NCBI RefSeq assembly: GCF_000238915.1
Contig: NZ_BAEG01000080.1
Span: forward strand, 124,001-188,000
Reading direction: 5' to 3'
DNA from: Arthrobacter globiformis NBRC 12137
GTDB lineage: Bacteria; Actinomycetota; Actinomycetes; Actinomycetales; Micrococcaceae
DNA length: 64,000 nucleotides
This document shows, piece after piece, positions 52,441 to 60,873 of the stretch (positions within the stretch are counted from its first letter, which is position 1; each line of letters opens with the position of its first letter). The position numbers and the translations under genes are program-made. The notes below the pieces were generated by a model. That model ran no database searches and was not told the DNA's origin. It saw nothing but the letters and a program-made list of their open reading frames with translations.

Positions 52441-52875
52441 ATGGCTACCGTTGACATCACAGGTGAACAGTTCGCATCGACCATCGAGGGCAACGACATT
52501 GTCCTGGTGGACTTCTGGGCTGAATGGTGTGGCCCGTGCCGCCAGTTTGCTCCCACGTACTCCGCGGTGTCTGAGAAGCACCCGGACGTCGTCTTCGCGA
52601 AAGTGGACACCGAGGCCGAGCAGCAGCTGGCAGCGGAGGCGGGCATCTCCTCGATCCCCACGCTGATGGCATTCCGCGAGAAGGTGCTCGTCTTCTCGCA
52701 GCCGGGTGCGCTGGCCGCCCCGCAGCTCGAGCAGGTCATCGACGCCGTGAAGGCGCTCGACATGGAGGAAGTCCACGCGCACGTGGCCCGCTCCCAGGCC
52801 GAGGCCGCCGCAGCGGCCGGCAACAGCGCGAAGACTGCCGGGCCCCAGGACGGCTCGCAGATCCCCGACTTCTAA
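52441..52875 (+). CDS. Thioredoxin
   Basis: A 144-residue thiol-disulfide oxidoreductase. The active site is WAEWCGPCRQFAP (Cys near residues 30 and 33), with the cis-Pro loop ISSIPTLMAF near residue 77. The N-terminal MATVDITGEQF and strand IVLVDFW are standard. A C-terminal extension of about 35 residues, rich in Ala and ending DGSQIPDF, goes beyond the 108-residue core; similar extended thioredoxins occur in Micrococcaceae. It has its own terminator and a leaderless-type promoter. Confidence 0.93.
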   Translation: MATVDITGEQFASTIEGNDIVLVDFWAEWCGPCRQFAPTYSAVSEKHPDVVFAKVDTEAEQQLAAEAGISSIPTLMAFREKVLVFSQPGALAAPQLEQVIDAVKALDMEEVHAHVARSQAEAAAAAGNSAKTAGPQDGSQIPDF

Positions 52876-52925
52876 AGACGGCTGACTTCCAGGCGCTCGT
52901 TAATCCAAGCGTTCCTTAAACAGCA

Positions 52926-52971
52926 ACGTGGGCCCACGCCGCCAGGAAAACCTGCGGGCGTGGGTCCACGT
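52926..52971. terminator. Bidirectional terminator
   Basis: A 21-bp stem with two mismatches (52926-52946 with 52951-52971) and an AAAA loop, between convergent thioredoxin and monooxygenase genes, followed by TTTT. Confidence 0.85.
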
Positions 52972-52988
52972 CGTTTTGGTGTGGGGGA

Positions 52989-53267
52989 CTAGAGGCGTTC
53001 CACCTGGACCGGTTCGGCCAGGAGGGCGCTGAGGGATTCATTCAGGTCCTGCAGGGCGATGCCCTTGGAGTGCGCGTCGAGGGCCTCTTCGGATTCCCAC
53101 CGCTCGGTCAGAACCAGCTTCTCCTCCGTCGCCTCGGTGAGCTCGTAGCGGATGCAGCCGGGCTCGTTGACTACCTCGTCAATGGCGATTTCCAGAGCGA
53201 GCTTCACGCGGAAGAACTCGCCGTCGTTGGGGATGAACGTGGCCTGCAGGTCGATGGGTGCACTCAT
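52989..53267 (-). CDS. Antibiotic-biosynthesis-monooxygenase (ABM) domain protein
   Basis: A 92-residue protein of the dimeric alpha/beta-barrel ABM family (YgiN-like quinol monooxygenases). ATG 53267 is preferred because TATTGT lies seven bases upstream, fitting a leaderless mRNA. Marks: DLQATFIPNDGEFFRVKLAL, NEPGCIRYELTEATEE (the usual EPGC core) and LTERWESEEALDAHSK. In this family the GC-(x)n-Y and E-x-W-x4-A-x2-H motifs are the signature. Its substrate cannot be read from the sequence. Confidence 0.85.
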   Translation of the reverse strand: MSAPIDLQATFIPNDGEFFRVKLALEIAIDEVVNEPGCIRYELTEATEEKLVLTERWESEEALDAHSKGIALQDLNESLSALLAEPVQVERL

Positions 53268-53274
53268 GGATTTC

Positions 53275-53280
53275 ACAATA
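53275..53280 (-). promoter_or_regulatory. Leaderless -10 element of the ABM gene
   Basis: TATTGT on the minus strand, seven bases before ATG 53267. Confidence 0.4.
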
Positions 53281-53358
53281 CCGGCCCTCAACGGCGTGCC
53301 CGGACCTGTTACACCGAACCGGTCGGCCGTCTTGCTTCTCTAGCACCGGGCTGCTTGA

Positions 53359-53364
53359 TAGCGT
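53359..53364 (+). promoter_or_regulatory. Leaderless -10 element of the acyl-CoA synthetase gene
   Basis: TAGCGT ends six bases before ATG 53371. Confidence 0.4.
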
Positions 53365-53370
53365 GCCATC

Positions 53371-55044
53371 ATGCGCGCTTACACCGCCGGGGACGCGGAC
53401 GTCCCCCTGCTCGAGGAAACCATCGGCGAGAACTTTGAGCGCGTGGTGGCGCAGTTCCCCCTGCATGACGCACTGATCGAGGCGGCCGCCGTGCCGGGGG
53501 CGGACGCCCGCCGGTGGAGTTACACCAAGCTGAACGACGACGTCGACCGCCTGGCCCGTGCACTCCTCGCCCTGGGCGTCGTGAAGGGGGAGCGGGTCGG
53601 CATCTGGAGCCCGAACTGCGCGGAATGGACCATCCTGCAGTACGCCACGGCGAAGATCGGGGCGGTCCTGGTCAACGTGAATCCGTCCTACCGCAGCCAC
53701 GAGCTGGAGTTCGTAGTGAAGCAGAACGGCATGCGGATGCTGGTCACGGCGCCGTCGGACCGGAACAGCGACTACGTGGGAATGGCACGCCAGGCGCTCG
53801 CCGGCTGCCCCGACCTCCGTGAGCTGGTGTTCCTGCCGGACTTCGATATGGAAGGGCTCGACGCCGGAGTCCCGGTCGGTGAGCAGGAGCTGACGTACGC
53901 CGAGCTGCTCAAGCAGGCGGACGCCGTCGGGCATTCCGAACTGAAGGCCCGCATGGCGGGCCTCGACCCGCACGATCCCATCAACCTGCAGTACACGTCC
54001 GGAACCACGGGCTTCCCCAAGGGCGCCACGCTGACGCACCACAACATTCTCAACAACGGGTACTCCATCGGCGAGCTGCTCAACTACACCGAGCACGACC
54101 GGGTGGTGATTCCGGTGCCGTTCTACCACTGCTTCGGGATGGTGATCGGCAACCTGAACGCGCTGAGCCATGGTGCGGCGACGATTATCCCGGGACGCGG
54201 GTTCACGCCGGCCGCCGCACTGGAGGCGGTGCAGGATTTCGGCGGCACCGCCCTGTACGGGGTTCCCACCATGTTCATCGCCGAGCTCGCACTGCCCGAC
54301 TTCGCCTCGTACGACCTCTCCACGCTCCGCACCGGGGTGATGGCCGGCTCGCTGTGCCCCATTGAGGTGATGAACCGGGTGATTTCCGAGATGAACATGA
54401 AGGACGTGGCCATCTGCTACGGCATGACGGAGACGTCGCCGGTGTCCACCATGACCCGCGGCGGGGACACGCTGCAGCATCGGACGGAAACCGTGGGGCG
54501 CACCATGCCGCGGCTGGAAAGCAAGATCGTGGACCTGGCCGGGGAAGTGGTGGAGCGCGGCGTGATCGGTGAACTGTGCACCCGCGGCTACGCCGTCATG
54601 CAGGGGTACTGGAACCAGCCGGACAAGACGGCCGAGGCCATCGACGCCGACGGCTGGATGCACACCGGCGACCTGGCGCGCATGGACGACGACGGGTACG
54701 TGGTGATCGAGGGCCGGATGAAGGACATGGTGATCCGCGGCGGCGAGAACATTTACCCGCGCGAGATCGAGGAGTTCCTCTACACGCATCCGTCGATCCA
54801 GGATGTGCAGGTGATCGGGGTGCCCGATGCCAGGTACGGCGAGGAGCTCATGGCCTGCATCATCCTCAAGCCCGGGGCCGAACCGCTGGACGCGGCGGCG
54901 GTGGCCGAGTTCTGCCGCGGCAAGCTGGCGCACTACAAGGTGCCCCGCTACGTCGACGTGCGCGACAGCTTCCCCATGACGGTGTCCGGGAAGGTCCGCA
55001 AGGTGGAGATGCGCGAGGAAGCCGTCGCCCGGCTGGGCCTCTAG
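53371..55044 (+). CDS. AMP-forming fatty acyl-CoA synthetase
   Basis: A 557-residue ANL-superfamily ligase, similar to the FadD35-type synthetases, which activates a fatty acid with ATP and CoA. The P-loop is LQYTSGTTGFPKGATLTHHN (near residue 210), followed by VIPVPFYHCFGMVIGNLNAL, the adenylate motif CYGMTETSPVS (near 350), YAVMQGYWNQPDKTAEAID, the hinge TGDLARMDDDGYVVIEGRMKD in part (near 435), GGENIYPREIEEFLYTHP, and the catalytic Lys in MTVSGKVRKVEMRE (near 540). All key residues are present. It stands alone and ends at a cluster of short repeats. Confidence 0.92.
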   Translation: MRAYTAGDADVPLLEETIGENFERVVAQFPLHDALIEAAAVPGADARRWSYTKLNDDVDRLARALLALGVVKGERVGIWSPNCAEWTILQYATAKIGAVLVNVNPSYRSHELEFVVKQNGMRMLVTAPSDRNSDYVGMARQALAGCPDLRELVFLPDFDMEGLDAGVPVGEQELTYAELLKQADAVGHSELKARMAGLDPHDPINLQYTSGTTGFPKGATLTHHNILNNGYSIGELLNYTEHDRVVIPVPFYHCFGMVIGNLNALSHGAATIIPGRGFTPAAALEAVQDFGGTALYGVPTMFIAELALPDFASYDLSTLRTGVMAGSLCPIEVMNRVISEMNMKDVAICYGMTETSPVSTMTRGGDTLQHRTETVGRTMPRLESKIVDLAGEVVERGVIGELCTRGYAVMQGYWNQPDKTAEAIDADGWMHTGDLARMDDDGYVVIEGRMKDMVIRGGENIYPREIEEFLYTHPSIQDVQVIGVPDARYGEELMACIILKPGAEPLDAAAVAEFCRGKLAHYKVPRYVDVRDSFPMTVSGKVRKVEMREEAVARLGL

Positions 55045-55130
55045 CGCGAACGCACACTTGGGTCCCCGGCTGTTGGGCGCGAACGTACACCTGTGGCCCG
55101 GCAGCCGGGGCTTAACTGTCCGTTCGCGCT
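55043..55130. repeat. Three copies of the AGCGCGAACG-type extragenic repeat
   Basis: Direct copies AGCGCGAACGCACACTTG (55043-55060) and GGCGCGAACGTACACCTG (55076-55093) are followed by an inverted copy CTTAACTGTCCGTTCGCGCT (55111-55130). A fourth relative is at 23171-23190. The array fills the gap between convergent genes. Confidence 0.65.
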
Positions 55131-55147
55131 CAGTCTGGGGAGCGGAT

Positions 55148-56158
55148 TCAGTGGCCGCGGTGGTCCTGGATGGTCATCCGCGGACCGAAGGTGGGCTTAC
55201 GGAAGCCGCTCAGGCCGAGCATACGAACCACCCGCTGCCGGTGCCCTGTCCACGGTTCCAGCAGAGCCAGCATGCCGGCGTCGTCCGTCCGCCGTCCGGT
55301 CAGGGCCGCGCCAACGTATGCAGCCAGGTGGTAATCGCCCACCGCGATGGAGTCGGGGCAGCCGTGCGTCCGCTGCACCACCTCGGCGGCCGTCCACACC
55401 CCGATTCCCGGGATGGTCTGCATCTTGGCGGCTGCTTCCGCCGCGGGGAGGCAGGCCAGCCGTTCAAGCGCGACGGCGGAGCGCAGGGCGCGCATCACGG
55501 TCGCCGAGCGCTGCGGGCCGACCCCCGCCTTGTGCCACTCCCAGGACGGAATGCGGAGCCACCCCTCGGCGGTGGGCCGGACCAGCAGTCCGGGAGGCGC
55601 GATGGTGCCGGAGCCCGGGGCGGCCGTTCCGTGTCGGTACATCAGGTAGCGGAAACCCCGCCGCGCCTCAATAACGGTGACCTTCTGCTCCAGAATGGTG
55701 GGCACGAGCGAGTCAACCATCCGCCCGGTGGAAGGAAGACGGACGTCTGGGTTCCGGCGCCGGGCTTCACGGACCATGTGCGGGAGTGTCGCTGCGAAGG
55801 AAGGCTCGTCAAACGCGGACCAGTCGTCTGCCCCGCCGAGGAGCCGCGGAACGACTGCGACGGCGGCGCCTGACCCGGGACCCCAGGCCTGGGCATCGAC
55901 ACATGGGCCAACAGCGGCCCGGTCTCCGGGCCTGCCGCCGGCGCGTTCATCCGTCAGGGTGAGCCGCAGCGTCACCGGGCCCTCAGGCGTCGTGAACGCC
56001 ATCCACAGCCCGTCCGGCCGCGAGGAGAAGGAGGGGTCGCCGTTGCCGCGCATCAGAATGCCCAGGGTCCGGTGCAGGTCATACGGGCCGCCCGGATGCC
56101 ACCTGAGGGACGCGTCCGCCGCGGCTGCCAGCCGGGCAGGGGCGTCAGCAATGGTCAT
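55148..56158 (-). CDS. DNA-3-methyladenine glycosylase II (AlkA-like, HhH-GPD)
   Basis: A 336-residue base-excision repair enzyme that removes alkylated purines. Residues 1-110 form an AlkA-like N-terminal domain. The glycosylase core has DSLVPTILEQKVTVIEARRG (near 150), the helix-hairpin-helix MQTIPGIGVWTAAEVVQR (near 255) and the catalytic Asp in SIAVGDYHLAAYVG (near 280). The late LEPWTGHRQRVVRML is usual for the family. No iron-sulfur cluster cysteines follow, unlike EndoIII. The start at ATG 56158 lacks a clear ribosome binding site. Confidence 0.87.
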   Translation of the reverse strand: MTIADAPARLAAAADASLRWHPGGPYDLHRTLGILMRGNGDPSFSSRPDGLWMAFTTPEGPVTLRLTLTDERAGGRPGDRAAVGPCVDAQAWGPGSGAAVAVVPRLLGGADDWSAFDEPSFAATLPHMVREARRRNPDVRLPSTGRMVDSLVPTILEQKVTVIEARRGFRYLMYRHGTAAPGSGTIAPPGLLVRPTAEGWLRIPSWEWHKAGVGPQRSATVMRALRSAVALERLACLPAAEAAAKMQTIPGIGVWTAAEVVQRTHGCPDSIAVGDYHLAAYVGAALTGRRTDDAGMLALLEPWTGHRQRVVRMLGLSGFRKPTFGPRMTIQDHRGH

Positions 56159-56309
56159 GCAAACATCGTCCCACGCCGTGCTGACAAACCTGCCGCCGGG
56201 CTGCCGGCAAGCTTGTCCGGGGCCCTTATCCCGCGCCTTCGGCAGGACTACAATCCCCTGTGTGGCGCGGGTCGGCCGCGCTACTTTCTTCGAGTTGTAG
56301 GTGATCGCA

Positions 56310-56714
56310 ATGGGTGGAGTAGTGCATTTCGAAATCCCCGCGGACGACCAGGACCGGGCGAGAAACTTCTACAATCAGGCCCTCGGCTGGCGGATCGACC
56401 CCATGCCGGAGATGGACTACAACGTGGTGATCACCACGCCGATGGACGAAAAGAGCGGCAGGCCCACCGAGCCGGGCGCCATCAATGGCGGCATGATGGC
56501 CAGGGACGGCGAGCTGACCTCGCCCGTCATCACCGTGGACGTTGAGGACATCGACGCGACGCTGCGCACGGTTGAGCAGCTGGGCGGTTCGGTGGTGAAG
56601 CCGAAGGAGACCATCCCGGGCATGGGCCACTACGCGTACTTCAAGGACACCGAGGGCAATATCCTGGGGCTGTGGGAGAACCTTCCCGCTGATGCCGGCG
56701 GTGCTACCGGCTGA
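56310..56714 (+). CDS. VOC (glyoxalase/bleomycin resistance) family protein
   Basis: A 134-residue protein made of two beta-alpha-beta-beta-beta modules. ATG 56310 (AGGTGAT about eight bases upstream) is preferred over the in-frame GTG at 56301. Metal ligand positions typical of the family are visible: His in VVHFEIPADDQDRA, Glu/Tyr in GHYAYFKDTEGNILGLWEN. The NFYNQALGW and MDYNVVITTPMDE stretches place it with the small VOC_27-like proteins of unknown substrate. It could also be a non-enzymatic binding protein. Confidence 0.85.
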   Translation: MGGVVHFEIPADDQDRARNFYNQALGWRIDPMPEMDYNVVITTPMDEKSGRPTEPGAINGGMMARDGELTSPVITVDVEDIDATLRTVEQLGGSVVKPKETIPGMGHYAYFKDTEGNILGLWENLPADAGGATG

Positions 56715-56859
56715 CCGGGAACCCGGCCGCGAGCATGGCAGAAACAGCCGCAGGGGCGCCCGGCAGAAGATCGCTCCGCATATTCTTCGGTATTCGCGGG
56801 GCCTCACCGCGCAATCTTCGCGCCGGACGCAGCCGGGACAACCGCGCGGTCCAAGACGG

Positions 56860-56865
56860 TAAGTT
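56860..56865 (+). promoter_or_regulatory. Leaderless -10 element of the cystathionine beta-synthase gene
   Basis: TAAGTT ends seven bases before ATG 56873; no ribosome binding site between. Confidence 0.4.
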
Positions 56866-56872
56866 GGTACCC

Positions 56873-58258
56873 ATGAAGTACGCCCAGTCTGTCCTGGACC
56901 TCATCGGCAACACCCCGCTGATCAAGCTCAATCACGTCACCGAGGGCATCAAGGCCACCGTCCTGGTGAAGCTGGAATACGTGAACCCCGGCGGATCCAT
57001 CAAGGACCGGATCGCAGCGAAAATGGTCGAGGAAGCCGAGCGCGACGGCAAGCTCAAGCCCGGCGGCACCATCATCGAGCCCACGTCCGGGAACACCGGC
57101 GTGGGCCTTGCCCTGGTGGCGCAGCAAAAGGGCTACAAGTGCATCTTCGTGGTCCCGGACAAGGTGGGCGAGGACAAGCGCGCTGTCCTGGAGGCCTACG
57201 GCGCCGAAGTGGTGGTGACGCCCACCGCCGTCGAACCTGACAGCCCGCAGAGCTACTACGGCGTGTCCGACCGCCTGGTCACCGAGATCCCCGGCGCGTA
57301 CAAGCCGGACCAGTTCTCCAACCCCGCGGCGCCGCGCAGCCACTACGAGACCACCGGCCCCGAGATCTGGCGGGACACCGACGGGAAGGTGACGCACTGC
57401 GTCATCGGCGCCGGCACCGGCGGCACGATCACCGGCACGGGCCGCTACCTCAAGGAGGTCTCGGCGGACCGTCCGGAGTCCGACGGCGGCCGGGTCAGGA
57501 TTATCGGGGCCGATCCCGAAGGCTCTGTCTACTCGGGCGGCACCGGGCGCCCGTACTTCGTTGAGGGCGTGGGCGAGGACATGTGGCCCGCCAACTACGA
57601 CAAGGCGGTCCCGGACCAGGTCCTCGCCGTCAGCGACGCCGACTCCTTTGAGATGACCCGGCGGCTTGCCCGCGAGGAGGGTCTGCTGGTGGGCGGCTCC
57701 TCCGGCATGGCCGTGGTGGCTGCCTTGCGGGTTGCCAGGGACCTGCCCGAAGACGCCGTAGTGGTGGTTATCCTGCCGGATTCAGGCCGCGGCTACCTGG
57801 CCAAGATCTTCAACGACCAGTGGATGCGTTCCTACGGCTTCCTCTCCGGCGGCGAGGAATCCTCAGTGGGCGAGGTGCTCAAGTCCAAGACCGGGGAACT
57901 CCCGGAGCTGGTGCACATCCACCCGAACGAAACGGTCCGCGACGTCATCAACATCATGAACGAGTTCGGCGTCTCCCATATCCCGGTCCTGTCGCAGGAA
58001 CCGCCGGTGGTCATGGGCGAAGTGCTGGGCGCCGTGGACGAGCGGAGCCTCACGTCCAAGCTGTTCCGTGGCGAGGCAAAGCTGACGGACAAGATCTCCG
58101 AACACATGGGGGAGCGGCTGCCCGTGATCGGCTCGCTCGAAACCATCTCCGCCGCCCGCGAGCTCCTCTCCGACGTCGACACCGTGATGGTGACCTTCGT
58201 CGGCGCCCCCATCGGCATCCTGACCCGCCACGACCTCCTCGCCTACCTCAGCAACTGA
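56873..58258 (+). CDS. cbs: Cystathionine beta-synthase
   Basis: A 461-residue PLP enzyme condensing serine (or acetylserine) with homocysteine to cystathionine. ATG 56873 gives the normal actinobacterial length and start (MKYAQSVLDLIGNTPLIKLN). The PLP Lys is in NPGGSIKDRIAAKM near residue 43, the substrate loop is EPTSGNTGVGLALVA near residue 67, and the PLP phosphate loop is GAGTGGTITGTGRYL near residue 180. Residues 335-461 hold two CBS regulatory domains (HPNETVRDVINIMNEFGVSH). No N-terminal heme domain is present. It lies 93 bp before metB. Confidence 0.93.
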   Translation: MKYAQSVLDLIGNTPLIKLNHVTEGIKATVLVKLEYVNPGGSIKDRIAAKMVEEAERDGKLKPGGTIIEPTSGNTGVGLALVAQQKGYKCIFVVPDKVGEDKRAVLEAYGAEVVVTPTAVEPDSPQSYYGVSDRLVTEIPGAYKPDQFSNPAAPRSHYETTGPEIWRDTDGKVTHCVIGAGTGGTITGTGRYLKEVSADRPESDGGRVRIIGADPEGSVYSGGTGRPYFVEGVGEDMWPANYDKAVPDQVLAVSDADSFEMTRRLAREEGLLVGGSSGMAVVAALRVARDLPEDAVVVVILPDSGRGYLAKIFNDQWMRSYGFLSGGEESSVGEVLKSKTGELPELVHIHPNETVRDVINIMNEFGVSHIPVLSQEPPVVMGEVLGAVDERSLTSKLFRGEAKLTDKISEHMGERLPVIGSLETISAARELLSDVDTVMVTFVGAPIGILTRHDLLAYLSN

Positions 58259-58264
58259 CCCGGT

Positions 58265-58282
58265 GGTTGAGCCTGTCGAACC
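58265..58282. repeat. Extragenic repeat GGTTGAGCCTGTCGAACC
   Basis: An imperfect palindrome related to 20645-20664, in the cbs-metB gap. Confidence 0.45.
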
Positions 58283-58295
58283 TGGACCTCGACTG

Positions 58296-58334
58296 GCTCG
58301 ATCAGCGGTTTTCACGCTCGATCAGCGGTTTCAC
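58296..58334. repeat. Tandem 20-bp repeat before metB
   Basis: GCTCGATCAGCGGTTTTCAC (58296-58315) is repeated at 58316-58334 with one T missing. It lies 18 bp upstream of the metB start, just before its ribosome binding site. Confidence 0.65.
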
Positions 58335-58351
58335 GCCGAAAGGAAATCCCC

Positions 58352-59515
58352 ATGCCTGTCTCTGAGAACCAAGGATTCAACACCCGTGCCGTGCACGCCG
58401 GCCAGGCCTTCGAGCCGCGCACCGGCGCCGTGGTTCCGCCGCTGCACTTCAGCTCCACCTACGCCCAGGATGGCATCGGCGGACTGCGCGACGGCTATGA
58501 ATACGGCCGCGGCGGGAACCCCACCCGCGACGCCCTGCAGGAACAGCTCGCGGCGCTCGAGGGCGGCACCCACGCCTACTCCTTCAGCTCGGGACTCGCG
58601 GCCGAGGATTCGCTCATCCGCGCCCTGATGCGGCCCGGCGACCACATCGTGCTCGGCAACGACGCCTACGGCGGAACCTACCGGCTGATCAGCCGCGTGC
58701 TGGGCGAGTGGGGGATCGGCAACACCCCCGTCGACATGCCCGACCTCGACGCCGTTCAGGCTGCGGTTGCCGCCAACAAGACACGCTTCGTCTGGGTGGA
58801 AACACCGTCCAACCCGATGATGAAGATCACCGACATCGAGGCACTCGCCAAGGTGGCGCACGACGCCGGCGCCCTCCTGATCGTCGACAACACCTTCGCG
58901 TCGCCCTACCTGCAGACCCCGCTCGACCTGGGTGCCGACGTCGTGGTCCACTCCACCACCAAGTACATCGGCGGCCACTCCGACGTAGTGGGCGGTGCAA
59001 TCGTGGTCAAGGACGACGGCCTGGCCGAGAAGATCGGCTTCGTGCAGTTCGCCGTGGGTGCCGTCTCCGGCCCGATGGACGCCTTCCTCACCACGCGCGG
59101 GCTCAAGACCCTGGGCGTGCGCATGGACCGGCACAGCGACAACGCCCAGGCCGTGGCCGAATGGCTCCTCGAGCGGCCCGAGGTGGAAGCGGTCCTGTAC
59201 CCGGGCCTGCCCTCACACCCCGGCCACGAGCTGGCCAGGAAGCAGATGAAGAAGTTCGGCGGCATGATCTCCGTACAGTTCAAGGGCGGCGAGGCCGCCG
59301 CGCGCAAGGTGGCCGAATCGACGTCGGTCTTCACCCTGGCTGAATCGCTGGGCGGCATCGAATCGCTGATGAACTACCCCTCGGAGATGACCCACGCCTC
59401 GGTCAAGGGCACCGAACTGGCAGTCCCCGTGAACCTGATCCGGCTCTCCTGCGGCATCGAGGACGTCGAGGACCTCATCGCCGACCTTGAGCAAGCCTTC
59501 ACGCACATCCAGTGA
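58352..59515 (+). CDS. metB: Cystathionine gamma-synthase/lyase
   Basis: A 387-residue Cys/Met-metabolism PLP enzyme. ATG 58352 has GAAAGGAAA seven bases upstream. Marks: GFNTRAVHAGQAFEPRTGAV, the Tyr in YEYGRGGNPTRDALQ, SFSSGLAAEDSLIRALMRPG, IVDNTFASPYLQTPLDLGAD and the PLP Lys in HSTTKYIGGHSDVVGGA near residue 205. Next to Cbs it may act as cystathionine gamma-lyase (reverse transsulfuration) or as a synthase; sequence alone does not decide. Its stop overlaps the next gene (GTGA). Confidence 0.92.
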   Translation: MPVSENQGFNTRAVHAGQAFEPRTGAVVPPLHFSSTYAQDGIGGLRDGYEYGRGGNPTRDALQEQLAALEGGTHAYSFSSGLAAEDSLIRALMRPGDHIVLGNDAYGGTYRLISRVLGEWGIGNTPVDMPDLDAVQAAVAANKTRFVWVETPSNPMMKITDIEALAKVAHDAGALLIVDNTFASPYLQTPLDLGADVVVHSTTKYIGGHSDVVGGAIVVKDDGLAEKIGFVQFAVGAVSGPMDAFLTTRGLKTLGVRMDRHSDNAQAVAEWLLERPEVEAVLYPGLPSHPGHELARKQMKKFGGMISVQFKGGEAAARKVAESTSVFTLAESLGGIESLMNYPSEMTHASVKGTELAVPVNLIRLSCGIEDVEDLIADLEQAFTHIQ

Positions 59516-60834
59516 CGGCCTCCCCGCAGACGCAGGAAGGGGCCGGCACCCGGCAGGAGACCGGCGGCAAGGGCAACGCACGTAGGCAAGTCCTTGGCTG
59601 GCTCGCGACGGCGGGCGGTGCTGCCGCCGCCGTCCTCGCCCTGGTGTGGCTGTACGCAGGGTACGCCCCGGCCATGAACGACTTCGAGGTCTACTACTAC
59701 GGCGGCACCAAGGTGCTGCAGAGCGGCGAGGCCGGCATCAGCGAACTGTACGCGCCCCGCGACGGCCTGCCGTTCACCTATCCGCCGTTTGCCGCGCTGC
59801 TGTTCGCCGGCCTGGCCACCATGAGCCTGGGCCAAAGCGGGCAGCTCTTCATCTGGGCCGCGCTCGGCGGAGCCGCGGTGGTTTCGGCCTGGCTCGCGCG
59901 GCACTACTTCGGAATGACCCGCTGGCGGGACGCCTTCGCGGACTGGCGGTTCCGGACCGTGGCGCTGGCCGGGACCGGGGCCATTGTGCTGCTGGGACCG
60001 TGGCGTGACACCTTCGTCTTCGGGCAGATCAACATCATCCTGATGGGCCTGATCCTGGCCGACTTCGCCCTGCACGGAAAAGCCCGGGCAGGTGAGATCC
60101 GCTGGCCGGCCGGCCTGCTGATCGGCGTCGCTGCCGGGATCAAGCTGACACCGCTCGCATTCGGTCTGTACTTTCTGGTGCGCCGTGACTTCAAGGCCCT
60201 GTGCTGGATGGCGGCCGGGTTCCTCGGCTCCATCGCCGTGGCATGGGCCGCCCTGCCGCTGGCGTCCGTGACGTTCTGGACCAAAATCCTGCCCAACACC
60301 GGGCGCATCGGCGATCCGGGGTACGTGGACAACCTGTCGCTGAAGGGGCTGCTGCTCCACGCCGGACTGCCGGACTCGGGATCCACCAGCCTGCTCTGGC
60401 TGGTGCTCGCGCTGGCCCTGGCCGGACTCACTGCGCTGGTGATCAGGTGGGCCGTGGCCGTGGAGGAAAACTTCGTGGCGGTGTCCGCGACTGCAGTGCT
60501 CATGCTCCTGGTCAGTCCGGTCTCGTGGTCCCATCACTGGGTATGGATCGCGGTGGCACTGCCGTCCATGGCCTTCGCCATGCACCGCGTTCCCTCCCGG
60601 ACCGGCCTGATGCGGCTGGGCGGCTGGATGGTGGTGGCGGCCTCGGCCGTGGCCTTCTACCTCGCGCCCAAGGACCTCGCCATGGCGGCCGGGGCCGAGG
60701 TGTGGGGCGTGAACCCACAGACGCAGTGGCCGCTGATGGTCTCCAGCCTGGGCGTGGTGTGCGGTGTGGCGCTCCTCGTATACTGGGCCGCCGCGTACCG
60801 GCCCTCGCGGACGGGGATCCGGCAGCACCGCTAG
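59512..60834 (+). CDS. GT87 (DUF2029) family membrane mannosyltransferase, copy 1
   Basis: A 440-residue polytopic protein of the GT-C type (alpha-mannosyltransferases acting on polyprenyl-phosphate mannose at the outer membrane face in mycobacteria). GTG 59512 overlaps the metB stop. After a polar N-terminus come about ten helices. Conserved loop residues: NDFEVYYYGGTKVLQSGE (acidic DFEVYY), LPFTYPPFAALLF, GPWRDTFVFGQINIILMGLI, AAGIKLTPLAFGLYFLVRRD and SPVSWSHHWVWIAVALP. A paralogue begins at 62966. It probably builds a cell-envelope glycan; the acceptor is unknown. Confidence 0.85.
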   Translation: MTASPQTQEGAGTRQETGGKGNARRQVLGWLATAGGAAAAVLALVWLYAGYAPAMNDFEVYYYGGTKVLQSGEAGISELYAPRDGLPFTYPPFAALLFAGLATMSLGQSGQLFIWAALGGAAVVSAWLARHYFGMTRWRDAFADWRFRTVALAGTGAIVLLGPWRDTFVFGQINIILMGLILADFALHGKARAGEIRWPAGLLIGVAAGIKLTPLAFGLYFLVRRDFKALCWMAAGFLGSIAVAWAALPLASVTFWTKILPNTGRIGDPGYVDNLSLKGLLLHAGLPDSGSTSLLWLVLALALAGLTALVIRWAVAVEENFVAVSATAVLMLLVSPVSWSHHWVWIAVALPSMAFAMHRVPSRTGLMRLGGWMVVAASAVAFYLAPKDLAMAAGAEVWGVNPQTQWPLMVSSLGVVCGVALLVYWAAAYRPSRTGIRQHR

Positions 60835-60841
60835 AGACTAG

Positions 60842-60856
60842 CTTTCTTCAAGAAAG
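60842..60856. promoter_or_regulatory. Palindromic operator of the HxlR gene
   Basis: CTTTCTT-C-AAGAAAG, 7-bp perfect arms, lies directly upstream of the -10 TATGGT and is ideally placed for autoregulation by the HxlR protein. Confidence 0.6.
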
Positions 60857-60861
60857 TCAGC

Positions 60862-60867
60862 TATGGT
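60862..60867 (+). promoter_or_regulatory. Leaderless -10 element of the HxlR gene
   Basis: TATGGT ends six bases before ATG 60874. Confidence 0.5.
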
Positions 60868-60873
60868 CGCAGC

